Shown: piece after piece, positions 1 through 7,478 of the stretch
Position numbering within the stretch: the first letter of the stretch is position 1
Layout of the letters: each line of letters starts with the position of its first letter
Origin: Phycisphaerales bacterium UBA3158
GTDB taxonomy: Bacteria > Planctomycetota > Phycisphaerae > Phycisphaerales > SM1A02
Direction: 5' to 3'
DNA length: 27,396 nucleotides
Assembly: GCA_002364555.1 (NCBI GenBank)
Contig: DEYM01000057.1
Location: forward strand, 1-27,396
Position numbers and translations under genes: made by a program
The notes under the pieces: model-generated
The model's database searches: none
The model's input: only the letters and a program-made list of their open reading frames with translations
What the model was told of the DNA's origin: nothing

Positions 1-1362
1 CAGTTTTCCGTTTGCACGAAGCGAGGCTTCCCGAGCGAGTCGCTGACGAACAGCTTCCTGCTGGGGAGCGGGCACCAGAGTGATGCGAGGATCGTACTCT
101 GGACGGGTTTCGAGCCATGCGTAGGTTTCAGGACCGAAGTTCTCCATGGCGATCTGGGGAACCAGATCCTCCCATGTCTTGGACCATCCGGTGATGAAGC
201 CTTCGTCCATGACGATGTCGGCATCGAGTATCTGACCGGTCTTCGGATGCACTCGGCTGGGGCCAATGGCGAATCCCATGTCCGAGTTTGTCCAGAGGAT
301 GAAGTTGAACCGGGCATCTTCCGGATCCTTCTCCATGTGCGCTCCGGTACCGGCATCCTGCTGGTAGACCTCGATGGCATTGATGATGCCGACGTTCTCG
401 AAGGCCTTGTTCCATTCGAGAATGCCGTCCCGAACCCATCGACGGTACCTCACCGGAGTGGTGTGCTCGATGTAGAAGACGATGGGCTTCTTGGGGGGGC
501 TGAGCTTCAACGAGGAATCGGCCTTCTCCAGATGCCATCTGTTGATGTACCGCTTCCAGGGTGTTTCATCCGAGGCGTTGCCGATATCGCGATGGGATGT
601 GACGAAGTAGCCGAGGCGTTCGTCAGCTTCACGCGGCTTGTAACCGGTGTTCTCGGGAATTTCGGCAATGGAGTAGTAGATGGTTCCGAACTTGCCACCA
701 CGAAGTGGCATCTCGAAGGCGAGTTCCACGTTGTTGGGGAAGGTCTTGGCCTTGGCGATCTTCGCAAGCTTGGTATTGGCGCCACCCGTGGCACCACCGA
801 AGAACTTGGTCGACTGATTCACCATGAGGCTCGTCAAATCGATGACGGGCCCACCCTTGGGTCCCATCGAGAGGATCGGCACATCGAGAATGACCTTGTC
901 GGTGTGAACGCGCTTGTGACCGGCCTTCGACTGGGTGTCGCCGGTCGAGCGAACGCTGAAGTTGGGCTGGATCAATGCGAGACGCTTGCCGAACTTCTTC
1001 CAGTAGGCGTACATGTCGCCGAACTGGACGCCGGATTCATCGATGCCTCCGGCGATCGTGTAGGCCAGGAAGATCTTCTGTCTCTCGAAGTTGCGTGGCA
1101 GTTCCGCAAGGACCTTGCCTGTCTTGTCATTGACAAACAGGTTGTACATGCCGGACTGACCGTCAGCTGTAGACACAACTTCGGTGTAGTCCTTGGTGAC
1201 TGATTTGAAGTCCGGAAAATCGGACTTACTGCTCCCGGATCCCGCCATGACGGTTTCCGCCGGCATGGCCTGCGTGGACTCCTGCAGGGCATATGCCTGG
1301 GAGACGATGACACACAGGGCAGCTGCGCACCCGGCAGCGATAAGTGGGCGACGCATCGACAT
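1..1362 (-). CDS. Exported zinc-dependent metalloprotease, DUF5117/DUF4953 type (3' end cut by window)
   Basis: The reading frame is open from an ATG at 1362 to the window edge (454 codons) and has no stop inside the window. Residues 1-24 form a signal peptide (Arg-Arg start, hydrophobic stretch, AYA before the likely cut), so the product is exported. The following part fits the DUF5117 region of large bacterial zinc metalloproteases: FVNDKTGKVLAELPRNFER, then a segment with DVPILSMGPKGG, LRGGKFGTIYYSIAE and RLGYFVTSHRDIG. Further on, IEHTTPVRYRRWVRDGILEW and FAIGPSRVHPKTGQILDADI resemble the segment before the catalytic HExxH helix, which would lie beyond the window. Family members are roughly 800 residues, so a little over half is present. 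GGAG sits 8 nt before the ATG. The substrate is unknown. Family assignment is from remembered motifs. Confidence 0.8.
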   Translation of the reverse strand, partial: MSMRRPLIAAGCAAALCVIVSQAYALQESTQAMPAETVMAGSGSSKSDFPDFKSVTKDYTEVVSTADGQSGMYNLFVNDKTGKVLAELPRNFERQKIFLAYTIAGGIDESGVQFGDMYAYWKKFGKRLALIQPNFSVRSTGDTQSKAGHKRVHTDKVILDVPILSMGPKGGPVIDLTSLMVNQSTKFFGGATGGANTKLAKIAKAKTFPNNVELAFEMPLRGGKFGTIYYSIAEIPENTGYKPREADERLGYFVTSHRDIGNASDETPWKRYINRWHLEKADSSLKLSPPKKPIVFYIEHTTPVRYRRWVRDGILEWNKAFENVGIINAIEVYQQDAGTGAHMEKDPEDARFNFILWTNSDMGFAIGPSRVHPKTGQILDADIVMDEGFITGWSKTWEDLVPQIAMENFGPETYAWLETRPEYDPRITLVPAPQQEAVRQRLAREASLRANGKL

Positions 1363-1399
1363 GATTCAAGCTCCTTCGGTGGTCGATAATGTGGCAATT

Positions 1400-1414
1400 C
1401 CTGCAACCTGCAGG
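1400..1414. repeat. Short palindrome CCTGCA-ACC-TGCAGG
   Basis: A perfect 6-bp inverted repeat with a 3-nt centre lies in the 191-nt divergent gap between the metalloprotease and the DUF493 gene, about 40 nt upstream of the metalloprotease ATG. It could be an operator or a small hairpin in the metalloprotease leader, or chance. The rest of the gap holds a promoter for the DUF493 gene and nothing else I recognise. Confidence 0.3.
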
Positions 1415-1505
1415 CTTTGAGCAATACTACTGTGCTGGACCCTCTTGAGATCGTCTAAAACTCTCCAGATCCGACAACAGCTGCCAAAAAAGCCATTCAA
1501 AGGTG

Positions 1506-1514
1506 TGTTAGAGT
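1506..1514 (+). promoter_or_regulatory. Extended -10 promoter candidate for the DUF493 gene
   Basis: TGTTAGAGT matches the extended -10 pattern TGnTAnnnT. The predicted start of transcription, near 1521, gives a leader of about 32 nt with a Shine-Dalgarno sequence. No convincing -35 box is present, as is usual for extended -10 promoters. Confidence 0.4.
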
Positions 1515-1553
1515 CAAAAATCGATCATCTGAGCCCCCAGAGGAGCCATGCCC

Positions 1554-1808
1554 ATGGACGAACAGACCCTGAATCTTGATTACCCATGCGAGTGGGAATA
1601 CCGAGTTATCGGCTCTGAACCGGATGCCCTGGAGCAGGCTGTGAAGGATGTGATGGGGGCCCGGGCCTACACCTGTGTGGAAGGCCGTCAGAGCGATGGC
1701 GGAAAATGGCTCACCAGAGTCGTGACGCTCCAGGTCCAGGACGAGGCTGAACGGGTCGACCTCTACGAGCAGCTGAGATCACACGAAGCCGTCAAGATCG
1801 TTCTGTAG
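1554..1808 (+). CDS. DUF493 (YbeD-like) small protein
   Basis: This 84-residue protein fits the DUF493/YbeD family: a small ferredoxin-like fold with a conserved start (YPCEWEYRVIG), a middle VTLQVQDEAERVDLYEQL and an ending VKIVL, at the usual family length of about 85-90. The family has no settled function; E. coli YbeD is encoded beside lipoate synthesis genes, but no lipoate gene is seen here. I chose the ATG at 1554 because AGGAG at 1541-1545 is 8 nt upstream; an ATG at 1548 in the same frame would leave only 2 nt. It is a single-gene transcript that meets the PH-domain gene tail to tail 28 nt later. Confidence 0.85.
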   Translation: MDEQTLNLDYPCEWEYRVIGSEPDALEQAVKDVMGARAYTCVEGRQSDGGKWLTRVVTLQVQDEAERVDLYEQLRSHEAVKIVL

Positions 1809-1836
1809 GCGATTCGTCATGACCAGCATCGGCAGT

Positions 1837-2397
1837 TCAATTGCGATCATCGAGCCGCTGCTCGATTCTCAACAGGCTGTCGCGAATCTCCATCATGATC
1901 GACTCCTCTGACACGGCTGCAGGAGCCGTGCTTGCAGGGGTCTTCTGATTGACGGCATCACGGGTATCCAGAACGAGATCACGAAATGCCTCGGAGTCCT
2001 TGATCCCGAGAAGTTTCACAAGTGCACCGCCGCCACCAGCACCCCCGGATTGTCCCGCTGTTTCGAACGTGAGGGAATACAGACCGAACTTTCGCATGAT
2101 CGGTCCCTGCACGGAACCGACATCGGTGATCTTCTCAAGCGGTATCGTCTTCTTGACCTTGATGAACAAACCCTTCTTCACATGGACGGCTCGATTGGTC
2201 AGCGTGCATTCCCAGGTATCGATGATCTTCGGAGCGATGAGCATCACGAGTGGAATGACGATCGGAACGATGACGATGCCGACGATGGTGGCCGCCAGTC
2301 CGATGGCCGTGACCAAGACCTGATAGGTCGTGATGTCCTTCTTTCGGAACTCGGCTTCCTCGATGATGGTTTCATTCCTGAATACAACGTCAGTCAT
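1837..2397 (-). CDS. Membrane protein with bacterial PH (DUF304-like) domain
   Basis: From the ATG at 2397 the protein has 186 residues. Residues about 27-54 are strongly hydrophobic (one long or two tightly packed membrane segments). They are followed by a bacterial PH domain of the DUF304/YdbS type, recognised by the pattern CTLTNRAVHVKKGLFIKVKK, then IPLEKITDV and FGLYSLTFETAG. A glycine-rich insert (GGAGGGG) lies inside the domain, and a short charged helix (IRDSLLRIEQRL) ends the protein. Its role is unknown. The start overlaps the stop of the upstream oxidoreductase by 4 nt (ATGA), so the two are probably translationally coupled; AAGGAG lies 11 nt before the ATG. A longer frame reaching 2493 exists, but its first 32 residues lie inside the upstream gene. 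Confidence 0.8.
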   Translation of the reverse strand: MTDVVFRNETIIEEAEFRKKDITTYQVLVTAIGLAATIVGIVIVPIVIPLVMLIAPKIIDTWECTLTNRAVHVKKGLFIKVKKTIPLEKITDVGSVQGPIMRKFGLYSLTFETAGQSGGAGGGGALVKLLGIKDSEAFRDLVLDTRDAVNQKTPASTAPAAVSEESIMMEIRDSLLRIEQRLDDRN

Positions 2398-3725
2398 GAT
2401 CGATACATCTCCTTGGTCTCTGGATTCCAGTTCATGACGCAGTTCTGCCGGTACGCTTCCACACCCATCTTGATGGCGACCATCACGCTGCAACCCAGAT
2501 CGACGTCGCAGGCCAGCCGATCACCATTGCGAACGCCATCGAGGAAGTTGCCCATGTGGTCGCGTCGCGATTCATGATCGATGGTGGCCATCGCCTGTCC
2601 GGGCTTGAGGACCTCCTCGGTCGAGTCCGCGGCCACCTGTGGGTTGGCCTTCCTGAATTCCTCTGACCAGACGGCCTGTTCCTTGATCGTGAGATCGGAA
2701 TCGAAGTTCATCGTCCCATACTGGCCGCGAATGACGGTGGGCCACGTATCGTCGTTGGTCATGACGCTGTTGAGGACGACCGTATGTTCGGATGGATAGT
2801 CCGCCATCATCATGAAGGTGTCCGGTATGTCTCGCTCGTCCTTCTCGAGATACTTGCCTCCACTGGAGACGACTCGGGTCGGGTACTCGCCCTGATGACC
2901 ACTGATCGCCAGCAGCAGGGGGGAGAGCTTGTGATAGAGCAGATCGGTGGCGAGTCCGCCGTTGTAGGCGAAGTACTTCCGGAATCGGAAGAAGTGGTCG
3001 GCATTCCAGTCGATCTTCGGTGCCAGATCATGTTCATGTCCGAGCCATCGATCCCACCAGACGTAGCCATCGGCGTTCCTGTCGTTCGATGGTCCGGCAT
3101 CAGGATGAATCGGCCAGTTGAACTGACCTCCTCTGGAGTTTCGGCAATAGGCGCCCTGACTCCAGACTGGCTTGCCGATTCGCCCGTTCGAGATGGCCTC
3201 TCGTGCCGCCCAGTATCTGGGGTCACTGGTTCCCTGCGGGCCGACCTGCAATATCCGACCGGTTCGATGAACGGCATCCCGGCAGGCGAGCGCCTGTGGG
3301 ATGGTGTGGGAGAGCGGTTTCTCGACATAGACATCCTTGCCGCTCTCCATGGCTTCGATGGCGATCTTCACATGCCAGTGATCCGGTGTGGCGATCACGA
3401 CCGCGTCGACATCGGGATCATCCAGGATCTCCTGGTATTCCATGGTGACGGACGAGTCGTCTCCACCGATGATGCGATTGGCGTCGTTGAGCCGTCTTCG
3501 ATAGACATCGCATACGCGAATGACATCGACGTTGTCGGCATCCCGCCTGCCAACCAGACTTTTCGTGTGCGATGTCCCCATTCCTCCTGTTCCGATCACG
3601 GCCAGGTTGAGCCGTTCATTGGAACCGAGTACCCGACCCCAGGAAACAGACGGCATCAGGGTGATGCCGAGCCCCGTGGCGGCGGAAGTTCTCAGGAACC
3701 GTCGGCGAGTGGATCTGTTCGACAT
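2394..3725 (-). CDS. Tat-exported Gfo/Idh/MocA family oxidoreductase
   Basis: This 443-residue protein begins with a twin-arginine signal (STRRRFLRTSA followed by a hydrophobic stretch to about residue 30), so it should be folded in the cytoplasm with its cofactor and exported. The mature part starts with an NAD(P)-binding fold (NLAVIGTGGMGTSH, about residues 39-53), and the family signature VYVEKPLSHT carries the EKP motif. The C-terminal half is the usual substrate-binding sheet domain. Such exported dehydrogenases are abundant in planctomycetes and are usually thought to act on sugars; the substrate cannot be read from the sequence. AAGGAG lies 5 nt before the ATG. It lies 108 nt downstream of the ThiF-like gene and is probably cotranscribed with the PH-domain gene. 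Confidence 0.88.
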   Translation of the reverse strand: MSNRSTRRRFLRTSAATGLGITLMPSVSWGRVLGSNERLNLAVIGTGGMGTSHTKSLVGRRDADNVDVIRVCDVYRRRLNDANRIIGGDDSSVTMEYQEILDDPDVDAVVIATPDHWHVKIAIEAMESGKDVYVEKPLSHTIPQALACRDAVHRTGRILQVGPQGTSDPRYWAAREAISNGRIGKPVWSQGAYCRNSRGGQFNWPIHPDAGPSNDRNADGYVWWDRWLGHEHDLAPKIDWNADHFFRFRKYFAYNGGLATDLLYHKLSPLLLAISGHQGEYPTRVVSSGGKYLEKDERDIPDTFMMMADYPSEHTVVLNSVMTNDDTWPTVIRGQYGTMNFDSDLTIKEQAVWSEEFRKANPQVAADSTEEVLKPGQAMATIDHESRRDHMGNFLDGVRNGDRLACDVDLGCSVMVAIKMGVEAYRQNCVMNWNPETKEMYRS

Positions 3726-3833
3726 GATGACTCCTTCTCAATGGATTCGTACCGACAGACTACTGCTGAAACCTGATCCATGTCAGTCCAGAGTGGCGAT
3801 CCCTCTTCCAGTGCTTCGAAACAGACTCGGTGC

Positions 3834-4886
3834 TCAGGAGCCTATGTATCGATCGTAAATCGCTCTGGCTCTTTCGGCGGAATCCACACCGCCGACAAGG
3901 GCCCTGAGGTCCTCGAACACGGTCAGTTCGACCGGATTCCCCGAGCCACCGCGTTCCTCATGCAGTCTGCCACGGATGATTCCATCGTGGACATCGAACT
4001 GGCCATATGGGGCCAATCTCCGCGAAAGATCCTCGATGTCAACGGAAGTCTCCATGGCGGGCAGGACCTGCACGGCGTCCTGGCCACAGAGCACGGTCAT
4101 GCTGCTGCTTCGGTTTCCACTGAGCCACTGGAAGTCCCGTTTAGCGCAGCATGGGCAGTCGGGGACCGGCCTGGAGGCGTCCATCCTGTGAATGGAATTG
4201 TTCCAGACATCGATTCGCATCAGCGTCCGGTCGACTTCATCGCGTTTTCCAAGGATCAATTTCATCGCCTGAAGCGCTTCGTGTGCGCCCACCATGGAGA
4301 TGAGCGGTCCCAGGACACCGGCCGTGTCGCAGGTGGCGGTCGTACCCGGTTCAGGGGGCTCGGGAAAGAGGCATCGAAGGCAGGGCGAACCGTCCGCTGC
4401 ACCATCTCCCAGAACAGTGAAGGACAGACCTTCCGAACCGACCGCACCGCCGTAGATGTAGGGAATGCCGCAGGAGATGGCCATGTCGTTGAGCAGATAG
4501 CGGGTTTCGAAGTTGTCGAGTCCATCGACGATGAGATCGCAATCGGCAGCCAGCTTTCGAACCGTCGAGGGGTTGATGTCCTTCGTGTGTGGCTCGATCT
4601 CGATATCCGAGTTGACGGCTTCAAGGCGTCTGGCCGCGGCGAATGCCTTGGGTGCGCCGACATCCGATTCCGTGAAGAGAACCTGTCTTTGCAGATTCGT
4701 GAGTTCGACCAGATCCCGATCGACTATTCGCAGATGCCCTACGCCCGCACGAGCCAGCAGGTCGGCGATCGTGCATCCGAGTGCGCCGCAGCCGGCAACC
4801 AGAACACGGCCCTTCGACAGTCTGGCCTGTCCGTCTGCTCCGATCTCCGGAATCAGCATCTGTCTCTGGTATCGCTCGTGGTTCAT
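3834..4886 (-). CDS. thiF: ThiF/MoeB-type sulfur-carrier adenylyltransferase
   Basis: This 350-residue E1-like enzyme should activate the C-terminus of a ThiS or MoaD carrier with ATP. Visible signatures are the nucleotide loop GCGALG (32-37), the NLQRQVLF arginine region (64-71), VDGLDN (120-125), paired zinc ligands C169/C172 and C244/C247, and the probable catalytic Cys186 in ATCDTAGVLGPL. Instead of a rhodanese domain it carries about 90 extra C-terminal residues ending ELTVFEDLRALVGGVDSA and YDRYIG, a tail I recall from ThiF-like proteins of Gram-positives and planctomycetes. Choosing ThiF over MoeB is inference, helped a little by thiC elsewhere in the window. No thiS or thiG is adjacent. 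The start overlaps the stop of the upstream exported protein by 4 nt. Confidence 0.8.
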   Translation of the reverse strand: MNHERYQRQMLIPEIGADGQARLSKGRVLVAGCGALGCTIADLLARAGVGHLRIVDRDLVELTNLQRQVLFTESDVGAPKAFAAARRLEAVNSDIEIEPHTKDINPSTVRKLAADCDLIVDGLDNFETRYLLNDMAISCGIPYIYGGAVGSEGLSFTVLGDGAADGSPCLRCLFPEPPEPGTTATCDTAGVLGPLISMVGAHEALQAMKLILGKRDEVDRTLMRIDVWNNSIHRMDASRPVPDCPCCAKRDFQWLSGNRSSSMTVLCGQDAVQVLPAMETSVDIEDLSRRLAPYGQFDVHDGIIRGRLHEERGGSGNPVELTVFEDLRALVGGVDSAERARAIYDRYIGS

Positions 4887-5746
4887 CGCATGATGGTTCC
4901 GTACTTCAGCAGCTTCATCCAGCGTTTGACATCGTAGTCGCGGACGGTGCTGTAGCTGACTTCGACCGTGAATGAACGTTCATCGTTCCACCCGCCCCCG
5001 ATGAACAGCCGTTCCTTCCTGACCAGCTTGTCCGCTCGTCTCCGGAATGTCTCCATCTCCTTCTCGTCGAGCGATGAACGACTGCCGAGTTCGCCGCAGA
5101 TTCGATCGACGTCGCGGACGGCATCATCCACCGACCATCCCGCCTCGATTTCCGACTCCACGCCTTCCAGCGCGGCATGGAGTTTCTGGGGGTCGGTGGG
5201 CGCCTGGTTCATCAGCCATTTCCTGAGTGAGCGTCCCGGATGCGCCCACGCCTCCTTCTGCTGTGCTTCCTGCTGAACGGACTTCAGGGCGGCGGCGGCA
5301 TCACTGATGTCCTTCTCGCTCGGCCTTGTTCGATTCATTTCGTTCTCGAACCGTCGTACTGTGCGAGAAGCCGCCAGGGGGTTCTCCGGAAGATCGGGCA
5401 GCTGCTTGAGAAGCCGGTCGAATCGACCGCTTCCATCCAGTTCCTTCGGTGCGGCAACGGCGGTGAGCTGCCACCGGACATAGGCATCTATCCGGGTATC
5501 CCGATCCTGTCTGGAACAAAGACGCTTGGCGGCAAGCGATGGATCGATCTCGAACGATTCCTCCTCGAAGAAATCGGCTTCCCGTCGAGGAGGCTCGGTC
5601 TTCGATGTCCTGGCTTCCTCCTTGAGCTGGTGAACCGCCTGGTTCATCGACTCAGCCGGCGTCATCGCCGGTTCGGATTCCGAGCCGGTTGCGATGCCGA
5701 TGGACAGCAGAAGGGCCGAGATGCAGACGGTTCGCATGCCCATCAT
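4883..5746 (-). CDS. Exported protein of unknown function
   Basis: I do not recognise this 287-residue protein. It starts with a likely signal peptide (MRTVCISALLLSIGIATG), then a hydrophilic, charged and mostly helical-looking body rich in Glu, Arg and Lys. Near the C-terminus are GGGWNDERSFTVEVSYS and a basic end, KRWMKLLKYG. There are no cysteine motifs, repeats or further membrane segments, so a periplasmic location is likely. Three in-frame ATG codons (5746, 5743, 5737) are possible, none with a strong Shine-Dalgarno sequence. It follows rpsG by 61 nt and overlaps the ThiF-like gene by 4 nt, so it probably shares a transcript with the ribosomal genes, where fusA stands in many bacteria. 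Confidence 0.7.
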   Translation of the reverse strand: MMGMRTVCISALLLSIGIATGSESEPAMTPAESMNQAVHQLKEEARTSKTEPPRREADFFEEESFEIDPSLAAKRLCSRQDRDTRIDAYVRWQLTAVAAPKELDGSGRFDRLLKQLPDLPENPLAASRTVRRFENEMNRTRPSEKDISDAAAALKSVQQEAQQKEAWAHPGRSLRKWLMNQAPTDPQKLHAALEGVESEIEAGWSVDDAVRDVDRICGELGSRSSLDEKEMETFRRRADKLVRKERLFIGGGWNDERSFTVEVSYSTVRDYDVKRWMKLLKYGTIMR

Positions 5747-5807
5747 CGTACCGACAGCTTCATTCCCAGAGGAATGCCATGAACTGGAAGGATCAATCCG
5801 GCTTGGA

Positions 5808-6302
5808 TCACCAGGCGAAGTGTGAGAACGCCTTGTTGGCTTCCGCCATGCGGTGGGTCTGCTCGCGGACGGTTACCGCCTTGCCTTCACCACATGCCGC
5901 ATCGAAGAGTTCACGAGCCAGACGATCCGACATCGATTTACCCTTTTCCGAACGGCAGGCCGTGATGATCCAGCGGAACGCCAGGCTCTGTCGACGACGC
6001 TGGGTCACCGGCATTGGAACCTGATAGTTGGCACCACCGACTCGCTTCGAGCGGACTTCGACATTCGGCTTCACGTTGTCGATGGCACGATGGAAAGCCT
6101 CGATCGCCTTCTCGGGAAGATTCTCTCGCTTTTCCTTGTCCATTCGAGCCTGGATCTTGTCCAGTGCGTCGTAGATGACACGGGTGGCGACAGCCTTCTT
6201 GCCGTCGACCATGACGCAGTTGATGAATCGACTGAGGACCTTGTCGTTGTGACGAGGATCACCCTTGAGCTGCTGTTCCGACTTTGTGATTCGACCGGCC
6301 AT
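5808..6302 (-). CDS. rpsG: 30S ribosomal protein S7
   Basis: This 164-residue protein is uS7, the primary binder of the 3' domain of 16S rRNA. Recognisable stretches are SRFINCVMVDGKK, the VRSKRVGGANYQVPMPV hairpin and RWIITACR, with the end MAEANKAFSHFAW. It is slightly longer than the common 156 residues. The Shine-Dalgarno sequence AAAGGAGGT, 4 nt before the ATG, is the strongest in the window, as expected for a ribosomal gene. It lies 160 nt downstream of rpsL. The usual next genes of the str operon, fusA and tuf, do not follow. Confidence 0.98.
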   Translation of the reverse strand: MAGRITKSEQQLKGDPRHNDKVLSRFINCVMVDGKKAVATRVIYDALDKIQARMDKEKRENLPEKAIEAFHRAIDNVKPNVEVRSKRVGGANYQVPMPVTQRRRQSLAFRWIITACRSEKGKSMSDRLARELFDAACGEGKAVTVREQTHRMAEANKAFSHFAW

Positions 6303-6393
6303 GCCGACCTCCTTTGGCTCATCTGCTCCGAGTGGAGCCTCTGTTCACCGCGATCCTTCATTCAGGGAGGGATGTATCGCGATTACTTGCCTG

Positions 6394-6410
6394 GAGTCAC
6401 GAGGTGACTC
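6394..6410 (-). promoter_or_regulatory. Perfect 7-bp hairpin in the rpsL-rpsG spacer
   Basis: GAGTCAC-GAG-GTGACTC is a perfect 7-bp inverted repeat with a 3-nt loop, downstream of the larger hairpin at 6424-6449. No T-tract follows on the minus strand, so it is not a typical intrinsic terminator. Its place in the spacer suggests part of a translational control element. Confidence 0.45.
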
Positions 6411-6423
6411 GCTGAATTGTGAT

Positions 6424-6449
6424 CCACTGCCTCATGATGAGGACAGTGG
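6424..6449 (-). promoter_or_regulatory. Stable hairpin just after rpsL, possible S7 control site
   Basis: Read as mRNA, CCACUG and CCUC pair with GAGG and CAGUGG, giving a 10-bp stem with one bulged U and a 5-nt loop. It begins 13 nt after the rpsL stop codon. No U-run follows. In E. coli the rpsL-rpsG spacer of the str mRNA folds into a site bound by S7; this hairpin may serve the same role, but I cannot align it to the E. coli element. Confidence 0.45.
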
Positions 6450-6462
6450 TGGAAAATCAATG

Positions 6463-6834
6463 CTACTTGGTGCGCTTGACGCCGTACTTCGAACGACCCT
6501 GCTTGCGGTCATCGACTCCGAGCGTATCGAGCGAACCACGGACGACGTGATACCGAACACCTGGAAGGTCACGGACACGCCCGCCACGGACGAGAACAAT
6601 GGAGTGCTCCTGGAGGTTGTGACCTTCACCACCGATGTAGGCGGTCACTTCCTTGCCATTGGAAAGTCGAACGCGAGCCACCTTGCGAAGCGCCGAGTTG
6701 GGCTTCTTGGGTGTGACGGTTCTGACTTGGAGACAGACACCACGTCGCTGTGGGCAGGCGTCCATGTCACGGACCTTGGACTTCACCTTTGGGGTGCGGC
6801 GTGGTTTTCGAACTAGTTGGTTAATCGTCGGCAC
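6463..6834 (-). CDS. rpsL: 30S ribosomal protein S12
   Basis: This 123-residue protein is uS12 of the decoding centre. Conserved blocks include MPTINQLVRKPRR, TPKKPNSALRK with Lys43, YIGGEGHNLQEHS, and LPGVRYHVVRG. The residue equivalent to E. coli Lys88 is Arg here (GGRVRDLPG, codon CGT at 6573-6571), a change known as a streptomycin-resistance mutation elsewhere. Asp89, the methylthiolation target of RimO in E. coli, is kept. The start codon is GTG, with AGGAG 7 nt upstream. It is the first gene of the leftward transcript and has its own promoter in the 145-nt gap shared with rnhA. Confidence 0.98.
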   Translation of the reverse strand: MPTINQLVRKPRRTPKVKSKVRDMDACPQRRGVCLQVRTVTPKKPNSALRKVARVRLSNGKEVTAYIGGEGHNLQEHSIVLVRGGRVRDLPGVRYHVVRGSLDTLGVDDRKQGRSKYGVKRTK

Positions 6835-6861
6835 TCGGGCTCTCCTGAAATCAAGTCCAGC

Positions 6862-6890
6862 AGTCTATCAGCCCCCGGGCCGAAGTCCAA
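6862..6890 (-). promoter_or_regulatory. Promoter candidate for rpsL
   Basis: On the minus strand TTGGAC (6890-6885) is followed after 17 nt by TAGACT (6867-6862), preceded by TGA to form an extended -10. The predicted start near 6855 leaves a leader of about 20 nt carrying the Shine-Dalgarno sequence. Confidence 0.55.
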
Positions 6891-6961
6891 GAGGTGAAAG
6901 CGTCCATTTGGGCATGGAAACGAGATCGTGGCATTCAAGATGGATACACCGATGCCAACCC

Positions 6962-6970
6962 TGCTAGTCT
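6962..6970 (+). promoter_or_regulatory. Extended -10 promoter candidate for rnhA
   Basis: TGCTAGTCT fits TGnTAnnnT. The predicted start is about 3 nt before the rnhA ATG, which would give a nearly leaderless transcript; no Shine-Dalgarno sequence is visible there. Confidence 0.4.
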
Positions 6971-6979
6971 TCACCCTTC

Positions 6980-7453
6980 ATGAATGACTCAAACCCCGAT
7001 TCCATGCCCGAGGCGGCCCTTTTTACGGACGGTGCCTGTTCAGGAAACCCCGGGCCAGGCGGTTGGGCCTACATCCTCAGATCGCTCCCCGAAGGTGAAG
7101 AAGAGGTCCAATATGGCGGCGATCCCGCCACGACCAACAATCGCATGGAGCTGATGGCCGTCATCGAGGGGCTTCGCTCCTTGTCGCAGCCGACCCGGTT
7201 GACCCTCTATTCGGACAGTCAGTACGTCCTCAAGGGTCTTTCCGAGTGGATGGATGGCTGGAAGCGGCGAGGCTGGAAACGTCCACGCAATCAACCTGTT
7301 CTGAATGTCGAACTCTGGCAGGAACTCGACAAGTCCAGGGAGATCCACGACATCACGACCCACTGGGTCCGGGGACACAACGATCATCCCGAAAACGAGC
7401 GGTGCGACCGAATGGCGGTTCAGGCAAGAGACGAGGCGGCTCGCGGCGGGTGA
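6980..7453 (+). CDS. rnhA: Ribonuclease HI
   Basis: This 157-residue enzyme cuts the RNA strand of RNA-DNA hybrids in the cytoplasm. All active-site residues are visible: Asp17 in FTDGACSGNPGPGGW, Glu57 in NNRMELMA, Asp79 in YSDSQYV, His133 in WVRGHNDH and Asp143 in NERCDRMA. The basic handle region of the E. coli type is present (WMDGWKRRGWKRP). Length matches E. coli RNase HI (155). The ATG at 6980 has no Shine-Dalgarno sequence; an in-frame ATG at 7004 is possible. It is divergent from rpsL and followed after 25 nt by purL, probably on the same transcript. Confidence 0.95.
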   Translation: MNDSNPDSMPEAALFTDGACSGNPGPGGWAYILRSLPEGEEEVQYGGDPATTNNRMELMAVIEGLRSLSQPTRLTLYSDSQYVLKGLSEWMDGWKRRGWKRPRNQPVLNVELWQELDKSREIHDITTHWVRGHNDHPENERCDRMAVQARDEAARGG

Positions 7454-7478
7454 CGCTTCTGGAAGGTACCTTGAGCAC

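Noticed and set aside
247..1203. A 318-codon open frame on the plus strand
   Set aside because: It lies opposite the metalloprotease frame, whose signal peptide and family motifs are clear. The true gene has no stop within the window.
2784..3776. A 330-codon plus-strand frame
   Set aside because: It is the antisense shadow of the Tat-exported oxidoreductase and has no ribosome-binding site or family motif.
3780..4937. A 385-codon plus-strand frame
   Set aside because: It is the shadow of the ThiF-like gene, whose P-loop, zinc cysteines and catalytic cysteine are on the minus strand.
7305..7478. A 58-codon upstream extension of purL
   Set aside because: It overlaps rnhA in another frame and does not resemble PurS or PurL; the ATG at 7479 begins the matching sequence.
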